A stretch of DNA of 64,000 bases from Falsiroseomonas ponticola (GCF_016805305.1 NZ_JAERQN010000018.1:1-64000); one strand, 5' to 3'. Positions 42,054-49,809 are shown, numbered from the stretch's first letter. Made by a program: numbers and translations. Notes: generated by a model not told the origin, from the sequence alone.

Positions 42054-43121
42054 ATGCCCGACGCCATGCCCGACCCCGACGCCCTCCGCTGGCAGGCCGT
42101 CCTCGCGCGTGATCCCGCCCTGGCCGGCGCGCCCTTCCTCTATGCCGTCACCACCCAGGGCGTCTTCTGCAAGCCCGGCTGCCCCTCCCGCCCGCCGCTC
42201 CGCCGCAACGCCCGCTTCTACGCCGATGTCGCGGCGGCGGAGGCCGATGGCTTCCGCGCCTGCAAGCGCTGCGACCCCAAGGGCGACCGCGCCCGCCTGC
42301 ATGCCGATGCCGTCGCCGCCGCCTGCGCCCTGATCGAGAAGTCGGAGACGATCCCGAGCCTGGACGCGCTGGCCGCCCGCGCCGGCTATGCGCGCCACCA
42401 TTTCCTCCGGCTGTTCCGGGACATCACCGGCGTCACGCCGCGCAGCTACGCGGAAGGCGTGCGCGCCCGCCGCCTGCAATCCGCCCTCGCCACCGGGGAA
42501 CGGGTGGCCGATGCCGTGGCCGGCGCCGGCTTCGGCAGCGAATCGCGGGTCTATGAGGACACCGCCCGCCACCTCGGCATGACCCCCGGCGCCGCCAGGC
42601 GTGGCGGGCAGGGGGAGGTGATCCGCATCGCCCGCGCCGACAGCGCCATGGGCCCGCTGCTGGTCGGCGCCACGGCCGCCGGCATCTGCTTCATCGGCTT
42701 CAACGAGACGCCCGGCGCGCTGGAGGGCGACCTCCGCGCCCGCTTCCCCCAGGCCCGCATCGAGGAAGCGCCCGAGGCCCTGGCCGAGGCCATCCGCCAG
42801 GTCACCGCCTTCATCGAGGAACCGAAGGCCGCCCTTGCCCTGCCGCTCGACCTGCGCGGCACGGCATTCCAGCGGCGGGTGTGGGAAGCGCTGGTCGCGA
42901 TCCCGCTCGGCGAGACCCGCACCTATTCCGGCCTGGCCGCCGCCATGGGCCAGCCCGCCGCGACGCGCGCGGTGGCACGGGCCTGCGCGCAGAACCCGGT
43001 GGCGCTGGCGGTGCCCTGCCACCGCGTCATCGGTGCCAGCGGGGACCTGACGGGCTATCGCTGGGGCGTGCCCCGCAAGGCGGCGCTGCTGGCCGGCGAA
43101 CGCCGGGCGAAGGCGGGGTAG
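42054..43121 (+). CDS. ada: Bifunctional DNA methyl-phosphotriester/O6-methylguanine repair protein and regulator Ada
   Basis: Ada removes methyl groups from DNA and then activates the adaptive response. The 355-residue protein has the N-terminal zinc domain with Cys39, Cys43, Cys70 and Cys73 (VFCKPGC, ACKRC), where Cys39 should accept phosphotriester methyls. An AraC-type HTH (about 85-180, FLRLFRDITGVTPRSY) follows. The C-terminal methyltransferase domain carries PCHRV with acceptor Cys322. All three parts are intact and the length equals E. coli Ada. It converges on the small secreted-protein gene. Confidence 0.96.
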   Translation: MPDAMPDPDALRWQAVLARDPALAGAPFLYAVTTQGVFCKPGCPSRPPLRRNARFYADVAAAEADGFRACKRCDPKGDRARLHADAVAAACALIEKSETIPSLDALAARAGYARHHFLRLFRDITGVTPRSYAEGVRARRLQSALATGERVADAVAGAGFGSESRVYEDTARHLGMTPGAARRGGQGEVIRIARADSAMGPLLVGATAAGICFIGFNETPGALEGDLRARFPQARIEEAPEALAEAIRQVTAFIEEPKAALALPLDLRGTAFQRRVWEALVAIPLGETRTYSGLAAAMGQPAATRAVARACAQNPVALAVPCHRVIGASGDLTGYRWGVPRKAALLAGERRAKAG

Positions 43122-43122
43122 C

Positions 43123-43548
43123 TCAGTTCGGCGCGGGCGCCGGGGGCGCGGCGGGCGCGGCGGCCGGCGGTGCCGCCGGGGGCGCGGGCTCCCGCGGCAC
43201 CAGCCTCTCCCGCGCATTGGCCGGGGCGCCCACGATGGTCCATTCCCCGTCCATGCTGCCATCCGGGTTCAGCGTGTAGATGCCAAGCCCCGGGCGGGAC
43301 GCCAGCCCATAGGCGACCGAGATGGTCCGGCCGGAGGCGAAGCCCACCCCCTCCACCACCTGGCCCGAGATCCGCCAGGCGATGAAGAAGGAGGAAAGCC
43401 CCGCCGCCCGGATCTGCGCGACGCCGGTATAGGGCGTGCCATCCAGGTTGGTCCCCGTCACGTCATAGACACCCGCCCGCTGGGCCGCCGCGGGGCTGGC
43501 CATGGCGGCGAGGATCGGCAGCGCGAGGGCAAGGCGGCGGGCGTTCAT
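43123..43548 (-). CDS. Small secreted protein with Pro/Ala-rich tail, paralogue of 31530-31904
   Basis: This is a 141-residue protein with a signal peptide (to about residue 23, MASPAAAQ). The mature domain parallels that of 31530-31904: QRAGVYDVTGTNLDGTPYTG, IAWRISGQVVEGVGFASGR, ISVAYG, LNPDGSMDGEW, RERLVPRE. It then adds a 20-residue Ala/Pro tail. AGGAG is 8 bases before the ATG at 43548; the ATG at 43554 is too close. The family is not recognised. It lies immediately downstream of the pyruvate kinase gene on the minus strand. Confidence 0.75.
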   Translation of the reverse strand: MNARRLALALPILAAMASPAAAQRAGVYDVTGTNLDGTPYTGVAQIRAAGLSSFFIAWRISGQVVEGVGFASGRTISVAYGLASRPGLGIYTLNPDGSMDGEWTIVGAPANARERLVPREPAPPAAPPAAAPAAPPAPAPN

Positions 43549-43610
43549 CGTCATGGCTCCTGGCAGGCGGAGCGCAGGGAAGGCGCGCCGCCCGCTGGCG
43601 TCAAGTCGGC

Positions 43611-45269
43611 CTATTTGACGATCGCGACCCGCAGCGCATTGGTCGTGCCCGGCGTGCCGAAGGGCACGCCCGCCGTCACCACCACCTCGTCCCCATGCTT
43701 GGCGAAGCCTTCCTGGCTGGCGGCGCGGATCGCCTTGGCGACCATGTCCGTCATCGAATGCGGCTCCACCGAGGCCAGCGGATGCACCCCCCACACCACC
43801 GCCATGCGGCGCGAGGTCTGGAGCGAGGAGGTCAGGCCGAGGATCGGGCAGGACGGCCTCTCCCGCGCCACGCGCAGCGTGGTGGAGCCGGTGGAGGTGA
43901 AGGTCGCGATCACCTCCGCCTCGATGGTCTGCGCCACCTGGCGGGCGGCCGCGGCGATGGCGCCGGCGCTGGTCTTCTCGGGCGCCGGGCGTTCCGCATC
44001 GGTCAGCGTCCGCCAGCCCGGATCGCCTTCGACGCGCGCGATGATGCGGTCCATGATGTTCACGGCCTCGAAGGGGAACTGCCCGGCCGCCGTCTCGGCT
44101 GACAGCATCACCGCATCCGCCCCGTCGAACACCGCGGTCGCGACGTCCGAGGCCTCCGCCCGGGTGGGCGAGGGCGCGGTGATCATGCTCTCCAGCATCT
44201 GGGTCGCCACCACCACCGGCTTGCCGGCGGCGCGGGCGGTGCGGACGATGCGCTTCTGGATCAGCGGCACCTCCTCCGGCGGGCATTCCACGCCGAGGTC
44301 GCCGCGCGCCACCATCACGCAATCCGCCAGCGCCACGATGGCGTCGAGGTTCTCGACCGCCTGCGGCTTCTCCATCTTCACCATGATCCAGGCGCGGCCG
44401 GCCGCGATCTGCTTGGCCTCGATCACGTCCTCCGGCCGCTGCACGAAGCTGAGGCCGATATATTCGACCCCCTGCTCCAGCACGAAGTCGAGGTCCGCGC
44501 GGTCCTTCTCCGTCAGCGCGGGGATGGGCAGCACCACGTCGGGCACGTTCACGCCTTTGCGGTCGGACAGCGCGCCGCCGACCACGACCTCCGTCTCCAG
44601 GTGGTCCTCCCGCTTGTGCAGGACGCGCAGGCGCAGCTTGCCGTCATCCAGCAGCAGGGTGGTGCCGATGCCGGCCGCGGCGATGATCTCGGGATGCGGC
44701 AGCTGCACGCGGCGGACATCGCCGGGGTTGGGGCTGAGGTCGAGGCGGAATTTCTGCCCCGTCTGCAGCTGCACCCGCCCGCCCTGGAACTTGCCGACGC
44801 GCAGCTTCGGGCCCTGGACATCGGCCAGGATGCCGATCGGCCGGTCCACCTTCTGCTCCAGCGCCCGGATGATGGCGATGCGCTCCGCATGGTCGGCATG
44901 GGAGCCGTGGGAGAAGTTGAGGCGGAACACGTCGGCGCCGGCGCGGAACAGCCGCTCGATCACCTCGGCGGAGGAGGAGGCCGGCCCGAGGGTCGCGATG
45001 ATCTTGGTGCGCCGCCGGCGCCGCAGCGGAATCCGTTGGGCCATGACTCGGGCATATCCTTCGCGGCGTGGGGTATCGGGCAGCACCTCCGGCACGTCGG
45101 ACCGGATGGTGGTGGGCGGCACGCCAAGGGCACGCGCCACTTCGGCAACGCGGTCATCCGGCACGCGCTTCCACTGGGAAACGGCGGCGGTGGAGATGCC
45201 GAGGGCGGTTGCGATACGGGTGACGGCGCCCCGCTGGGTCAGCAGGGCTTCGAGGGCTGGGTCGCGCAT
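43611..45269 (-). CDS. pyk: Pyruvate kinase with N-terminal Cro/YdaS-like helix-turn-helix domain
   Basis: Pyruvate kinase makes pyruvate and ATP from phosphoenolpyruvate. The catalytic part runs from about residue 76 (MAQRIPLRRRRRTKIIATLG) to 552, itself a normal 477-residue enzyme. It contains FRLNFSHGSHADH, MVKMEKPQAVENLDAI and TQMLESMITAPSPTRAE-type signatures. Residues 1-60 are an HTH: VTRIATALGISTAAVSQWKR followed by DDRVAEVARALGV and TIRSDV, as in YdaS/Cro antitoxin repressors. The frame is unbroken across the linker. TAAGG lies 7 bases before the first ATG, while the internal ATG has only GAAGG 13 bases away. Two CTTA-N7-TAAG palindromes stand just upstream. It may be a DNA-binding enzyme (inference). 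Confidence 0.9.
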   Translation of the reverse strand: MRDPALEALLTQRGAVTRIATALGISTAAVSQWKRVPDDRVAEVARALGVPPTTIRSDVPEVLPDTPRREGYARVMAQRIPLRRRRRTKIIATLGPASSSAEVIERLFRAGADVFRLNFSHGSHADHAERIAIIRALEQKVDRPIGILADVQGPKLRVGKFQGGRVQLQTGQKFRLDLSPNPGDVRRVQLPHPEIIAAAGIGTTLLLDDGKLRLRVLHKREDHLETEVVVGGALSDRKGVNVPDVVLPIPALTEKDRADLDFVLEQGVEYIGLSFVQRPEDVIEAKQIAAGRAWIMVKMEKPQAVENLDAIVALADCVMVARGDLGVECPPEEVPLIQKRIVRTARAAGKPVVVATQMLESMITAPSPTRAEASDVATAVFDGADAVMLSAETAAGQFPFEAVNIMDRIIARVEGDPGWRTLTDAERPAPEKTSAGAIAAAARQVAQTIEAEVIATFTSTGSTTLRVARERPSCPILGLTSSLQTSRRMAVVWGVHPLASVEPHSMTDMVAKAIRAASQEGFAKHGDEVVVTAGVPFGTPGTTNALRVAIVK

Positions 45270-45277
45270 GGGCTTAC

Positions 45278-45292
45278 CTTAAGTCATCTAAG
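45278..45292. promoter_or_regulatory. Palindromic operator-like site 1 (CTTA-N7-TAAG)
   Basis: CTTAAGTCATCTAAG on the plus strand is an inverted repeat of CTTA/TAAG with a 7-base centre. It lies 9 bases before the ATG of the HTH-pyruvate kinase, within its predicted leader. It matches site 2 at 45319 in half-sites and spacing. Confidence 0.6.
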
Positions 45293-45311
45293 CCAACGGC
45301 GCCAGTTTCGG

Positions 45312-45317
45312 ATTGTA
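45312..45317 (-). promoter_or_regulatory. Candidate -10 element of the pyruvate kinase gene
   Basis: Read on the minus strand the sequence is TACAAT, one base from TATAAT, 43 bases before the ATG. It sits between the two palindromes, so a bound repressor would cover or loop across the promoter. No good -35 hexamer is visible. Confidence 0.45.
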
Positions 45318-45318
45318 G

Positions 45319-45333
45319 CTTAGTATCGTTAAG
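45319..45333. promoter_or_regulatory. Palindromic operator-like site 2 (CTTA-N7-TAAG)
   Basis: CTTAGTATCGTTAAG has the same CTTA/TAAG half-sites and 7-base centre as site 1, centred 41 bases away, close to four helical turns. It lies immediately upstream of the -10-like element of the pyruvate kinase gene and 186 bases before the divergent OmpA-family gene. Confidence 0.6.
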
Positions 45334-45518
45334 TCTCGGCGGGGGGTGTTGGCGGGTGTTACAAAGGGGCCACCCTGGGGTGTGGCCAATCCGCCACAGG
45401 CCCCCCGAATCATTTTTCGCCTTGGCGACTTTTCCCGGGAACCGCGTTGGGACCAGCGGACACGGTGGCCCGCAAGGCCGCTGGCCAGCCCGTCCGGCCT
45501 TCCCTCGGAGATACAGTG

Positions 45519-46640
45519 ATGAGCCTCAGAAACACCCTCCTCGCCACCACGCTGCTGGCGCTGCCGATCACGGCCGCCCAGGCGCAGCAGGTGAACGGCC
45601 TCTACATCGGCGCCGGCGCCGGCGTGAACTGGCTGCAGGATGCCGACCTCTCGGCCACCGGCCAGCTCGGCCAGTCGCTGGCCGCCAGCGGCCGCAGCAC
45701 GCGGGGCGACATCTCCTTCGACATGGGCTGGGTCGGCGTGGTCAGCCTCGGCTACGGCTTCGGCAACGGCGTGCGGGCCGAGATCGAGGGCAGCTACCGC
45801 GAGAACGAGGTCGACCAGATCAGCGGCTTCGGCGGCACCACCAACGCCACCGGCAAGGCCCGCAGCTACGGCGTGATGGCCAATGCGCTGTATGATTTCG
45901 ACCTCGGCCTGAACTTCGGCGGCTTCTCCTTCCAGCCCTATGTCGGCGTCGGCGCCGGCTATGTCTGGCGGGAATTCGACAATGTCCGCGCCAACGTGCT
46001 GGGCGGCCAGGTCCGCACCGACGGCACCGATGGCCGCTTCGCCTACCAGGCCATCGCCGGCGCCTCCGTGCCGCTGACCGCCTGGGCCCCGGGCCTGGCC
46101 TTCACGGCGGAATACCGCTTCATGGGCACGCTGGAGCACAAGCTCGATACCAGCAGCGGCGGTGGTTCCTTCACGGTCTCCCGCGGCGACACGCGCAGCG
46201 AGAACTACAACCACTCCATCCTGCTCGGCATCCGCTACGCCTTCGGCCAGACGCCGCCGCCGCCCCCGGTCGTGGCCCCGGCCGCGCCCGTCGTGCAGGC
46301 GCCGGCGCCCGCGCGCACCTACCTGGTGTTCTTCGACTTCGACCGCGCCGACCTGACGGACCGTGCCCGCCAGATCATCGCGGACGCCGCGCAGAACTCC
46401 ACGCGCGTGCAGACCACGCGGATCGAGGTGGCCGGCCACGCCGACCGCGCCGGCACGCCGCAGTACAACCAGCGCCTGTCCGAGCGTCGCGCGGCGGCGG
46501 TGGCGAGCGAGCTGGAGCGCCAGGGCGTCGCCCGCGGCAACATCAGCGTCCAGGCCTTCGGCGAGAGCCGCCCGCTGGTCGCGACGGCCGACGGGGTGCG
46601 GGAGCCGCAGAACCGCCGCGTCGAGATCGTGCTGCGCTGA
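45519..46640 (+). CDS. OmpA-family outer-membrane protein
   Basis: This is a 373-residue outer-membrane protein. The signal peptide is residues 1-22 (ALPITAAQAQ). An eight-strand barrel-like domain (about 24-243) begins NGLYIGAGAGVNWLQDADLS. A Pro-rich linker precedes an OmpA peptidoglycan-binding domain (about 268-373) with YLVFFDFDRADLTDRARQII and YNQRLSERRAAAV. It anchors the outer membrane to the cell wall. GGAG lies 9 bases before the ATG. The gene is divergent from the HTH-pyruvate kinase over 249 bases, which carry the two palindromes and a GGCCAC/GTGGCC hairpin at 45368-45387. Confidence 0.93.
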   Translation: MSLRNTLLATTLLALPITAAQAQQVNGLYIGAGAGVNWLQDADLSATGQLGQSLAASGRSTRGDISFDMGWVGVVSLGYGFGNGVRAEIEGSYRENEVDQISGFGGTTNATGKARSYGVMANALYDFDLGLNFGGFSFQPYVGVGAGYVWREFDNVRANVLGGQVRTDGTDGRFAYQAIAGASVPLTAWAPGLAFTAEYRFMGTLEHKLDTSSGGGSFTVSRGDTRSENYNHSILLGIRYAFGQTPPPPPVVAPAAPVVQAPAPARTYLVFFDFDRADLTDRARQIIADAAQNSTRVQTTRIEVAGHADRAGTPQYNQRLSERRAAAVASELERQGVARGNISVQAFGESRPLVATADGVREPQNRRVEIVLR

Positions 46641-46648
46641 CGTGACTG

Positions 46649-46672
46649 GGGGCGGGGCTTCGGCCCCGCCCC
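46649..46672. terminator. Hairpin between convergent ompA-like and Yip1 genes
   Basis: A 10-base GC stem closed by a TTCG tetraloop begins 8 bases after the OmpA-family stop and ends 21 bases from the end of the minus-strand Yip1 gene. It is very stable but lacks a T run. It probably serves as a terminator or decay barrier for both genes. Confidence 0.6.
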
Positions 46673-46693
46673 GCCTTCCAGCCCAGCAGCCTT

Positions 46694-47323
46694 CTAGCCC
46701 AGGACCACGCTGGCCAGCCCCAGCGCGGCGGCCACGGCGCCGCCGATGGTCACCAGCCCGAACAGGACCGTGCCGAAGGCGACCGACCTCCCGAACCTCT
46801 TCTCCTGCCCCTGATGCGGCGGCAGCAGCATGGGCGCCCCCAGATAGGTCAGCACCACCGCATGGATCGCCGCCGGCAGGAACAGCAGCGGCGTCAACGG
46901 CACCAGCACGAGCGCGATCCAGACCGGCACGAAGGCATGGAGCGTGAGCTTCAGCGCCGCCACGCCATCCGGCGCGGCCAGGTGCCGCGTGGCGCTCCGC
47001 AGGATCATCGCGCGTTGCAGCGCCACCCAGGCCAGTGTCCCCGCGATGCCGCCGAGGCTGGTGAGCAATCCCCCCGTCCGCCCCCTGGTCATCACGCCGA
47101 TCTGCACCTGGCTGCCATCCGGCCGTTGCATGAACACCGGGGACTGTTCCAGCACCGGCAGGAGCGGCCCGCCCAGCATCGCGCCATAGGCCAGGACCAG
47201 CAGCCACGGCAGCACCATCAGCGCCAGGCTGCGCGAGAGGGAAGGCGATTCTGCCGCGGCGATGGCGGCCCACTCCCGGCGCGGCGAAAGCACCAGCCCG
47301 CGCAGCCGGGACCAGCGGATCAT
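46694..47323 (-). CDS. Yip1-domain membrane protein
   Basis: This is a 209-residue integral membrane protein with about five hydrophobic helices. They include LALMVLPWLLVLAYGAMLGG near residues 33-52 and GTVLFGLVTIGGAVAAALGL near the end. The layout and the start MIRWSRLRGLVLSPRREW, a soluble leader before the first helix, match bacterial YIP1-family proteins of unknown function. GAGG precedes the ATG at 47323 by 8 bases. It lies 103 bases downstream of doxX on the same strand. Confidence 0.75.
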   Translation of the reverse strand: MIRWSRLRGLVLSPRREWAAIAAAESPSLSRSLALMVLPWLLVLAYGAMLGGPLLPVLEQSPVFMQRPDGSQVQIGVMTRGRTGGLLTSLGGIAGTLAWVALQRAMILRSATRHLAAPDGVAALKLTLHAFVPVWIALVLVPLTPLLFLPAAIHAVVLTYLGAPMLLPPHQGQEKRFGRSVAFGTVLFGLVTIGGAVAAALGLASVVLG

Positions 47324-47426
47324 CGGAACGACCTCGTATCGTGATCGGGCGAGGCTGCCCTGCCCCCGCGGCGACGTCCAGGCCACCATGCGCGGCCGGG
47401 GGATCGCTCCCCCGGCCCTTGTCGCG

Positions 47427-47879
47427 TCAGGCCCTGACCACGCCCCGCTCCAGGCTCGGCCACAGCAGGAAGACCCGCCCATAGGCCGCGTATTCGCGCT
47501 TCCAGGCCTGCGCGGCCAGCGCGAGGGAGGCGACGCCCCAGAAGGCGATGTATTCGACGCCCCCGAAATTCCACAGCCAGGCCGGCCCCTTGGTCATCAC
47601 GACCGCATAGCCCGCCAGCAGCATGACGAAGGCCGAGACCAGGCCCATCCACTTCACCTGGATATTGAGGGTCAGCGCCACCGCGCAGGCCAGTTCCGCC
47701 GCGATCGCCAGCCACACCCAGGCCAGCGGCGGGTGGAAGCCGATGCGCCCGAACAGCCCGGCCGCACCCTCCAGCCCGTTCAGCTTGAACAGCGCATGCG
47801 GCACGTAGAACAGGCCGGCCATCAGCCGCACGGCAATGGCGGGATCGGTCACGTCGAAATCGGATTTCTGGAACGCCAT
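47427..47879 (-). CDS. DoxX-family membrane protein
   Basis: This is a 150-residue protein with four hydrophobic helices. RLMAGLFYVPHALFKLNGLE near residues 18-37 is typical of DoxX/SURF4-type proteins. Members are linked to oxidative-stress responses and to quinone-dependent oxidation in a few cases (family knowledge). GGAGG lies 5 bases before the ATG at 47879. A perfect FNR/FixK-type box is found 87 bases upstream of the start, suggesting control by oxygen or redox state. Confidence 0.85.
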   Translation of the reverse strand: MAFQKSDFDVTDPAIAVRLMAGLFYVPHALFKLNGLEGAAGLFGRIGFHPPLAWVWLAIAAELACAVALTLNIQVKWMGLVSAFVMLLAGYAVVMTKGPAWLWNFGGVEYIAFWGVASLALAAQAWKREYAAYGRVFLLWPSLERGVVRA

Positions 47880-47965
47880 GGTGGCCTCCTCGGGCTGCGC
47901 GGCGCCCCGGCAAGGGGGGGCGCCTTCCATGGCGGACAGCATGCGCCGGCCATCAACCCGGCGGC

Positions 47966-47979
47966 TTGATGCGGATCAA
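47966..47979. promoter_or_regulatory. FNR/FixK-type box upstream of doxX
   Basis: TTGATGCGGATCAA matches the TTGAT-N4-ATCAA consensus of the FNR/FixK/Dnr regulators with no mismatch. It is centred 93 bases before the doxX ATG, so it could be centred near -41 or further up, depending on the start of transcription. Confidence 0.65.
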
Positions 47980-47993
47980 TCGGTCAATTGGTC

Positions 47994-48017
47994 CGGTTGA
48001 TGCCGGTCATTCAACCG
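47994..48017. promoter_or_regulatory. Inverted repeat between doxX and the cupin gene
   Basis: CGGTTGA (47994-48000) and TCAACCG (48011-48017) are perfect complements around a 10-base centre, with outer GTCCG/CGGAC arms at 47991 and 48024. It lies 15 bases above the FNR-type box and just after the end of the cupin gene (48031). It may be the cupin-gene terminator or a second operator. Confidence 0.4.
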
Positions 48018-48030
48018 ATGGATCGGACCG

Positions 48031-48426
48031 CTACCCCGGCACCTTCGGCGCCCACTTCCCCGCCACATGCACCGCCTCATCCGGCCCCGGCCAGGGCGGC
48101 ATGGTGATCGCCACCGCCTCGAAGGCCTCGTCCTCCGCCGCGCGGAACTGGAATTCCGTCCCCAGCGGGATGCTGAGGCTGACCCCGGGCCTCAGCGGCG
48201 TCACCTCCTCCCGCGTCGCATCCCGGCGCCACATCTCGCCGCGCCCGGCGATGACGAACCACAGCTCCTCCACCGTGCGGTGCGTCACCGCGATGGAGAC
48301 CTCGCCGGGGTTCAGCTTGAAATGCGCCATGGTGCCGCCGGCGGCGCGGACCAGCAGCCGCACCTCCGACCCATCAGGCGCCAGCACGTCCGGCGCCGCC
48401 GGCAGGGGGATCGTCGCGAAGCTCAT
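48031..48426 (-). CDS. Single-domain cupin protein
   Basis: This is a 131-residue cupin. Its first motif is VTHRTVEELWFVIAGRGEMW near residues 47-66, and the second is the PLGTEFQFRA region. His and Glu residues there could bind a metal. Such proteins act as small isomerases or decarboxylases, or as sensors. The ATG overlaps the stop of the glycerate kinase gene (48423-48426), so it belongs to the tartrate/glycerate operon. A sugar-acid or hydroxypyruvate-related step is a guess from context. Confidence 0.85.
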   Translation of the reverse strand: MSFATIPLPAAPDVLAPDGSEVRLLVRAAGGTMAHFKLNPGEVSIAVTHRTVEELWFVIAGRGEMWRRDATREEVTPLRPGVSLSIPLGTEFQFRAAEDEAFEAVAITMPPWPGPDEAVHVAGKWAPKVPG

Positions 48427-49709
48427 GCCACCAGCACCGCCCTGAAATCATTGACATTCGTGAGTGTCGGCCCGGGTTCCAGCAGGTCACCGAGCGCCGC
48501 GAAGAGGCTGTAGCTGTCATGCCGCGCCAGCACCGCCCGCGGGTCCAGCCCCCTGGCGCGGGCGCGGGCCAGCGTATCGGGCGTGGCGATCGCGCCCGCA
48601 TTGCTCTCCGACCCGTCGATCCCGTCCGTGTCGCCCATCAGCGCCCAGATGCCCGGCGCGCCCGCCAGCGCCACGGCGCAGCCCAGCAGCGCCTCCGCAT
48701 TCCGCCCGCCGCGGCCATGGCCTTCCCGCCCGATCGTCACCGTCGTCTCGCCGCCGGAGAGCAGCACGCAGGGGCCGGGCAGGGGATGGCCATGCGCGCG
48801 GGCCGAGAGCGCGATGCCCGCGATCGCCTTGCCCAGCTCCCGCGCCTCGCCCTCCAGCGCATCGCCCAGGATCAGCGGCGCCAGCCCCATCCCCCGCGCC
48901 GCCTCCGCCGCCGCCTCCAGCGCCATGCGCGGCGTCGCGATGAAGCGGTAATCGACCGTGCCGAGGCGCGGATCCCCCGGCTTCGGGCTTTCCTCCGTCC
49001 CCCGCGCCAGATGCGCGACGACGGCGTCGGGCAGCGCCATGCCGTAATGCGCCACCAGCGCCCGCGCTTCCCCGAACGTCGAGGGGTCCGGCACCGTCGG
49101 GCCGCTCGCGATCACGGTCGGGTCGTCCCCCGGCACGTCGCTGATCGCCAGCGTCACGACCCGCGCCGGATGCGCCGCCACGGCCAGCCGCCCGCCGGAG
49201 AAGGCGGAGAGGTGCCGGCGGATGCAGTTCATCTCGTTGATGGTGGCGCCGGAGGCGAGCAGCGCCCGGTTCACCGCCATCAGATCCTCGAGCGTCAGCC
49301 CCGGCGCCGGCAAGGTCGTCAGCGACGATCCGCCTCCCGAGACCAGGAACAGCACCAGGTCCCGCTCCGTCAGCCCGGCCACCGCCTCCAGCACCCGCCT
49401 CGCGCCGGCGGCGCCCGCCGCATCCGGCACGGGGTGCGATGCCTCCAGCACCTCGATGCGCCGCGTCGGATAGCCATGGGCGTAGCGCGTGACGACGACG
49501 CCGGAGAGCGGCACCGCCGGCCAGGCCGCCTCCACCGCCGCCGCCATCACCGCGGCCGATTTGCCGGCGCCGACCACCACCACCCGCCCATCCCGGGGCG
49601 GTTCCGGCAGGTGCCGGGCCAGCACCACCCGCGGATCGGCACTCGCCACCGCCGCCGCGAACAGCTTCCCGAGTCCCGCGCGGGCGTCTTGGTCGTTCCA
49701 GGCCGTCAT
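48423..49709 (-). CDS. ttuD: Glycerate 2-kinase / hydroxypyruvate reductase TtuD (MOFRL type)
   Basis: This family (GckA/TtuD) phosphorylates glycerate to 2-phosphoglycerate; TtuD was first named hydroxypyruvate reductase in the tartrate pathway of Agrobacterium vitis. The 428-residue protein has VVVVGAGKSAAVM near residues 43-55 and LFLVSGGGSSL near 120-130. RRHLSAFSGGRLA and a C-terminal MOFRL domain (VLLSGGETTVTI, GGRNAEALL, DTDGIDGSE) follow. GGGAGG is 5 bases before the ATG. With ttuC and a pyruvate kinase nearby it can route tartrate or glycerate to pyruvate. Confidence 0.92.
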   Translation of the reverse strand: MTAWNDQDARAGLGKLFAAAVASADPRVVLARHLPEPPRDGRVVVVGAGKSAAVMAAAVEAAWPAVPLSGVVVTRYAHGYPTRRIEVLEASHPVPDAAGAAGARRVLEAVAGLTERDLVLFLVSGGGSSLTTLPAPGLTLEDLMAVNRALLASGATINEMNCIRRHLSAFSGGRLAVAAHPARVVTLAISDVPGDDPTVIASGPTVPDPSTFGEARALVAHYGMALPDAVVAHLARGTEESPKPGDPRLGTVDYRFIATPRMALEAAAEAARGMGLAPLILGDALEGEARELGKAIAGIALSARAHGHPLPGPCVLLSGGETTVTIGREGHGRGGRNAEALLGCAVALAGAPGIWALMGDTDGIDGSESNAGAIATPDTLARARARGLDPRAVLARHDSYSLFAALGDLLEPGPTLTNVNDFRAVLVA

Positions 49710-49789
49710 GCTGCCTCCCCGGCTATGCGCGCATCATGACGGGCCGGCGGCGGCGATCAACCGCGGCCGGCACCGGCGCGCTTGTGGAA

Positions 49790-49809
49790 TTCTTCGTGGT
49801 ATGGAAGAA
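49790..49809. promoter_or_regulatory. Candidate operator upstream of ttuD
   Basis: TTCTTC and GAAGAA form a perfect inverted repeat around GTGGTATG. It lies 80-100 bases before the ttuD ATG, in the gap between the GntR regulator gene and ttuD. GntR/FCD proteins bind short palindromes of this size, so it may be the operator. Confidence 0.45.

Noticed and set aside
43611..45044. Independent translation of pyruvate kinase from Met76
   Set aside because: Not excluded, but the nearest purine-rich site is 13 bases away and the first ATG is better placed, so the fusion was kept as the main call.
46782..47370. Plus-strand frames opposite the Yip1 gene
   Set aside because: Composition is His/Arg/Gln/Pro repeats; the minus-strand protein has proper membrane helices and a ribosome-binding site.
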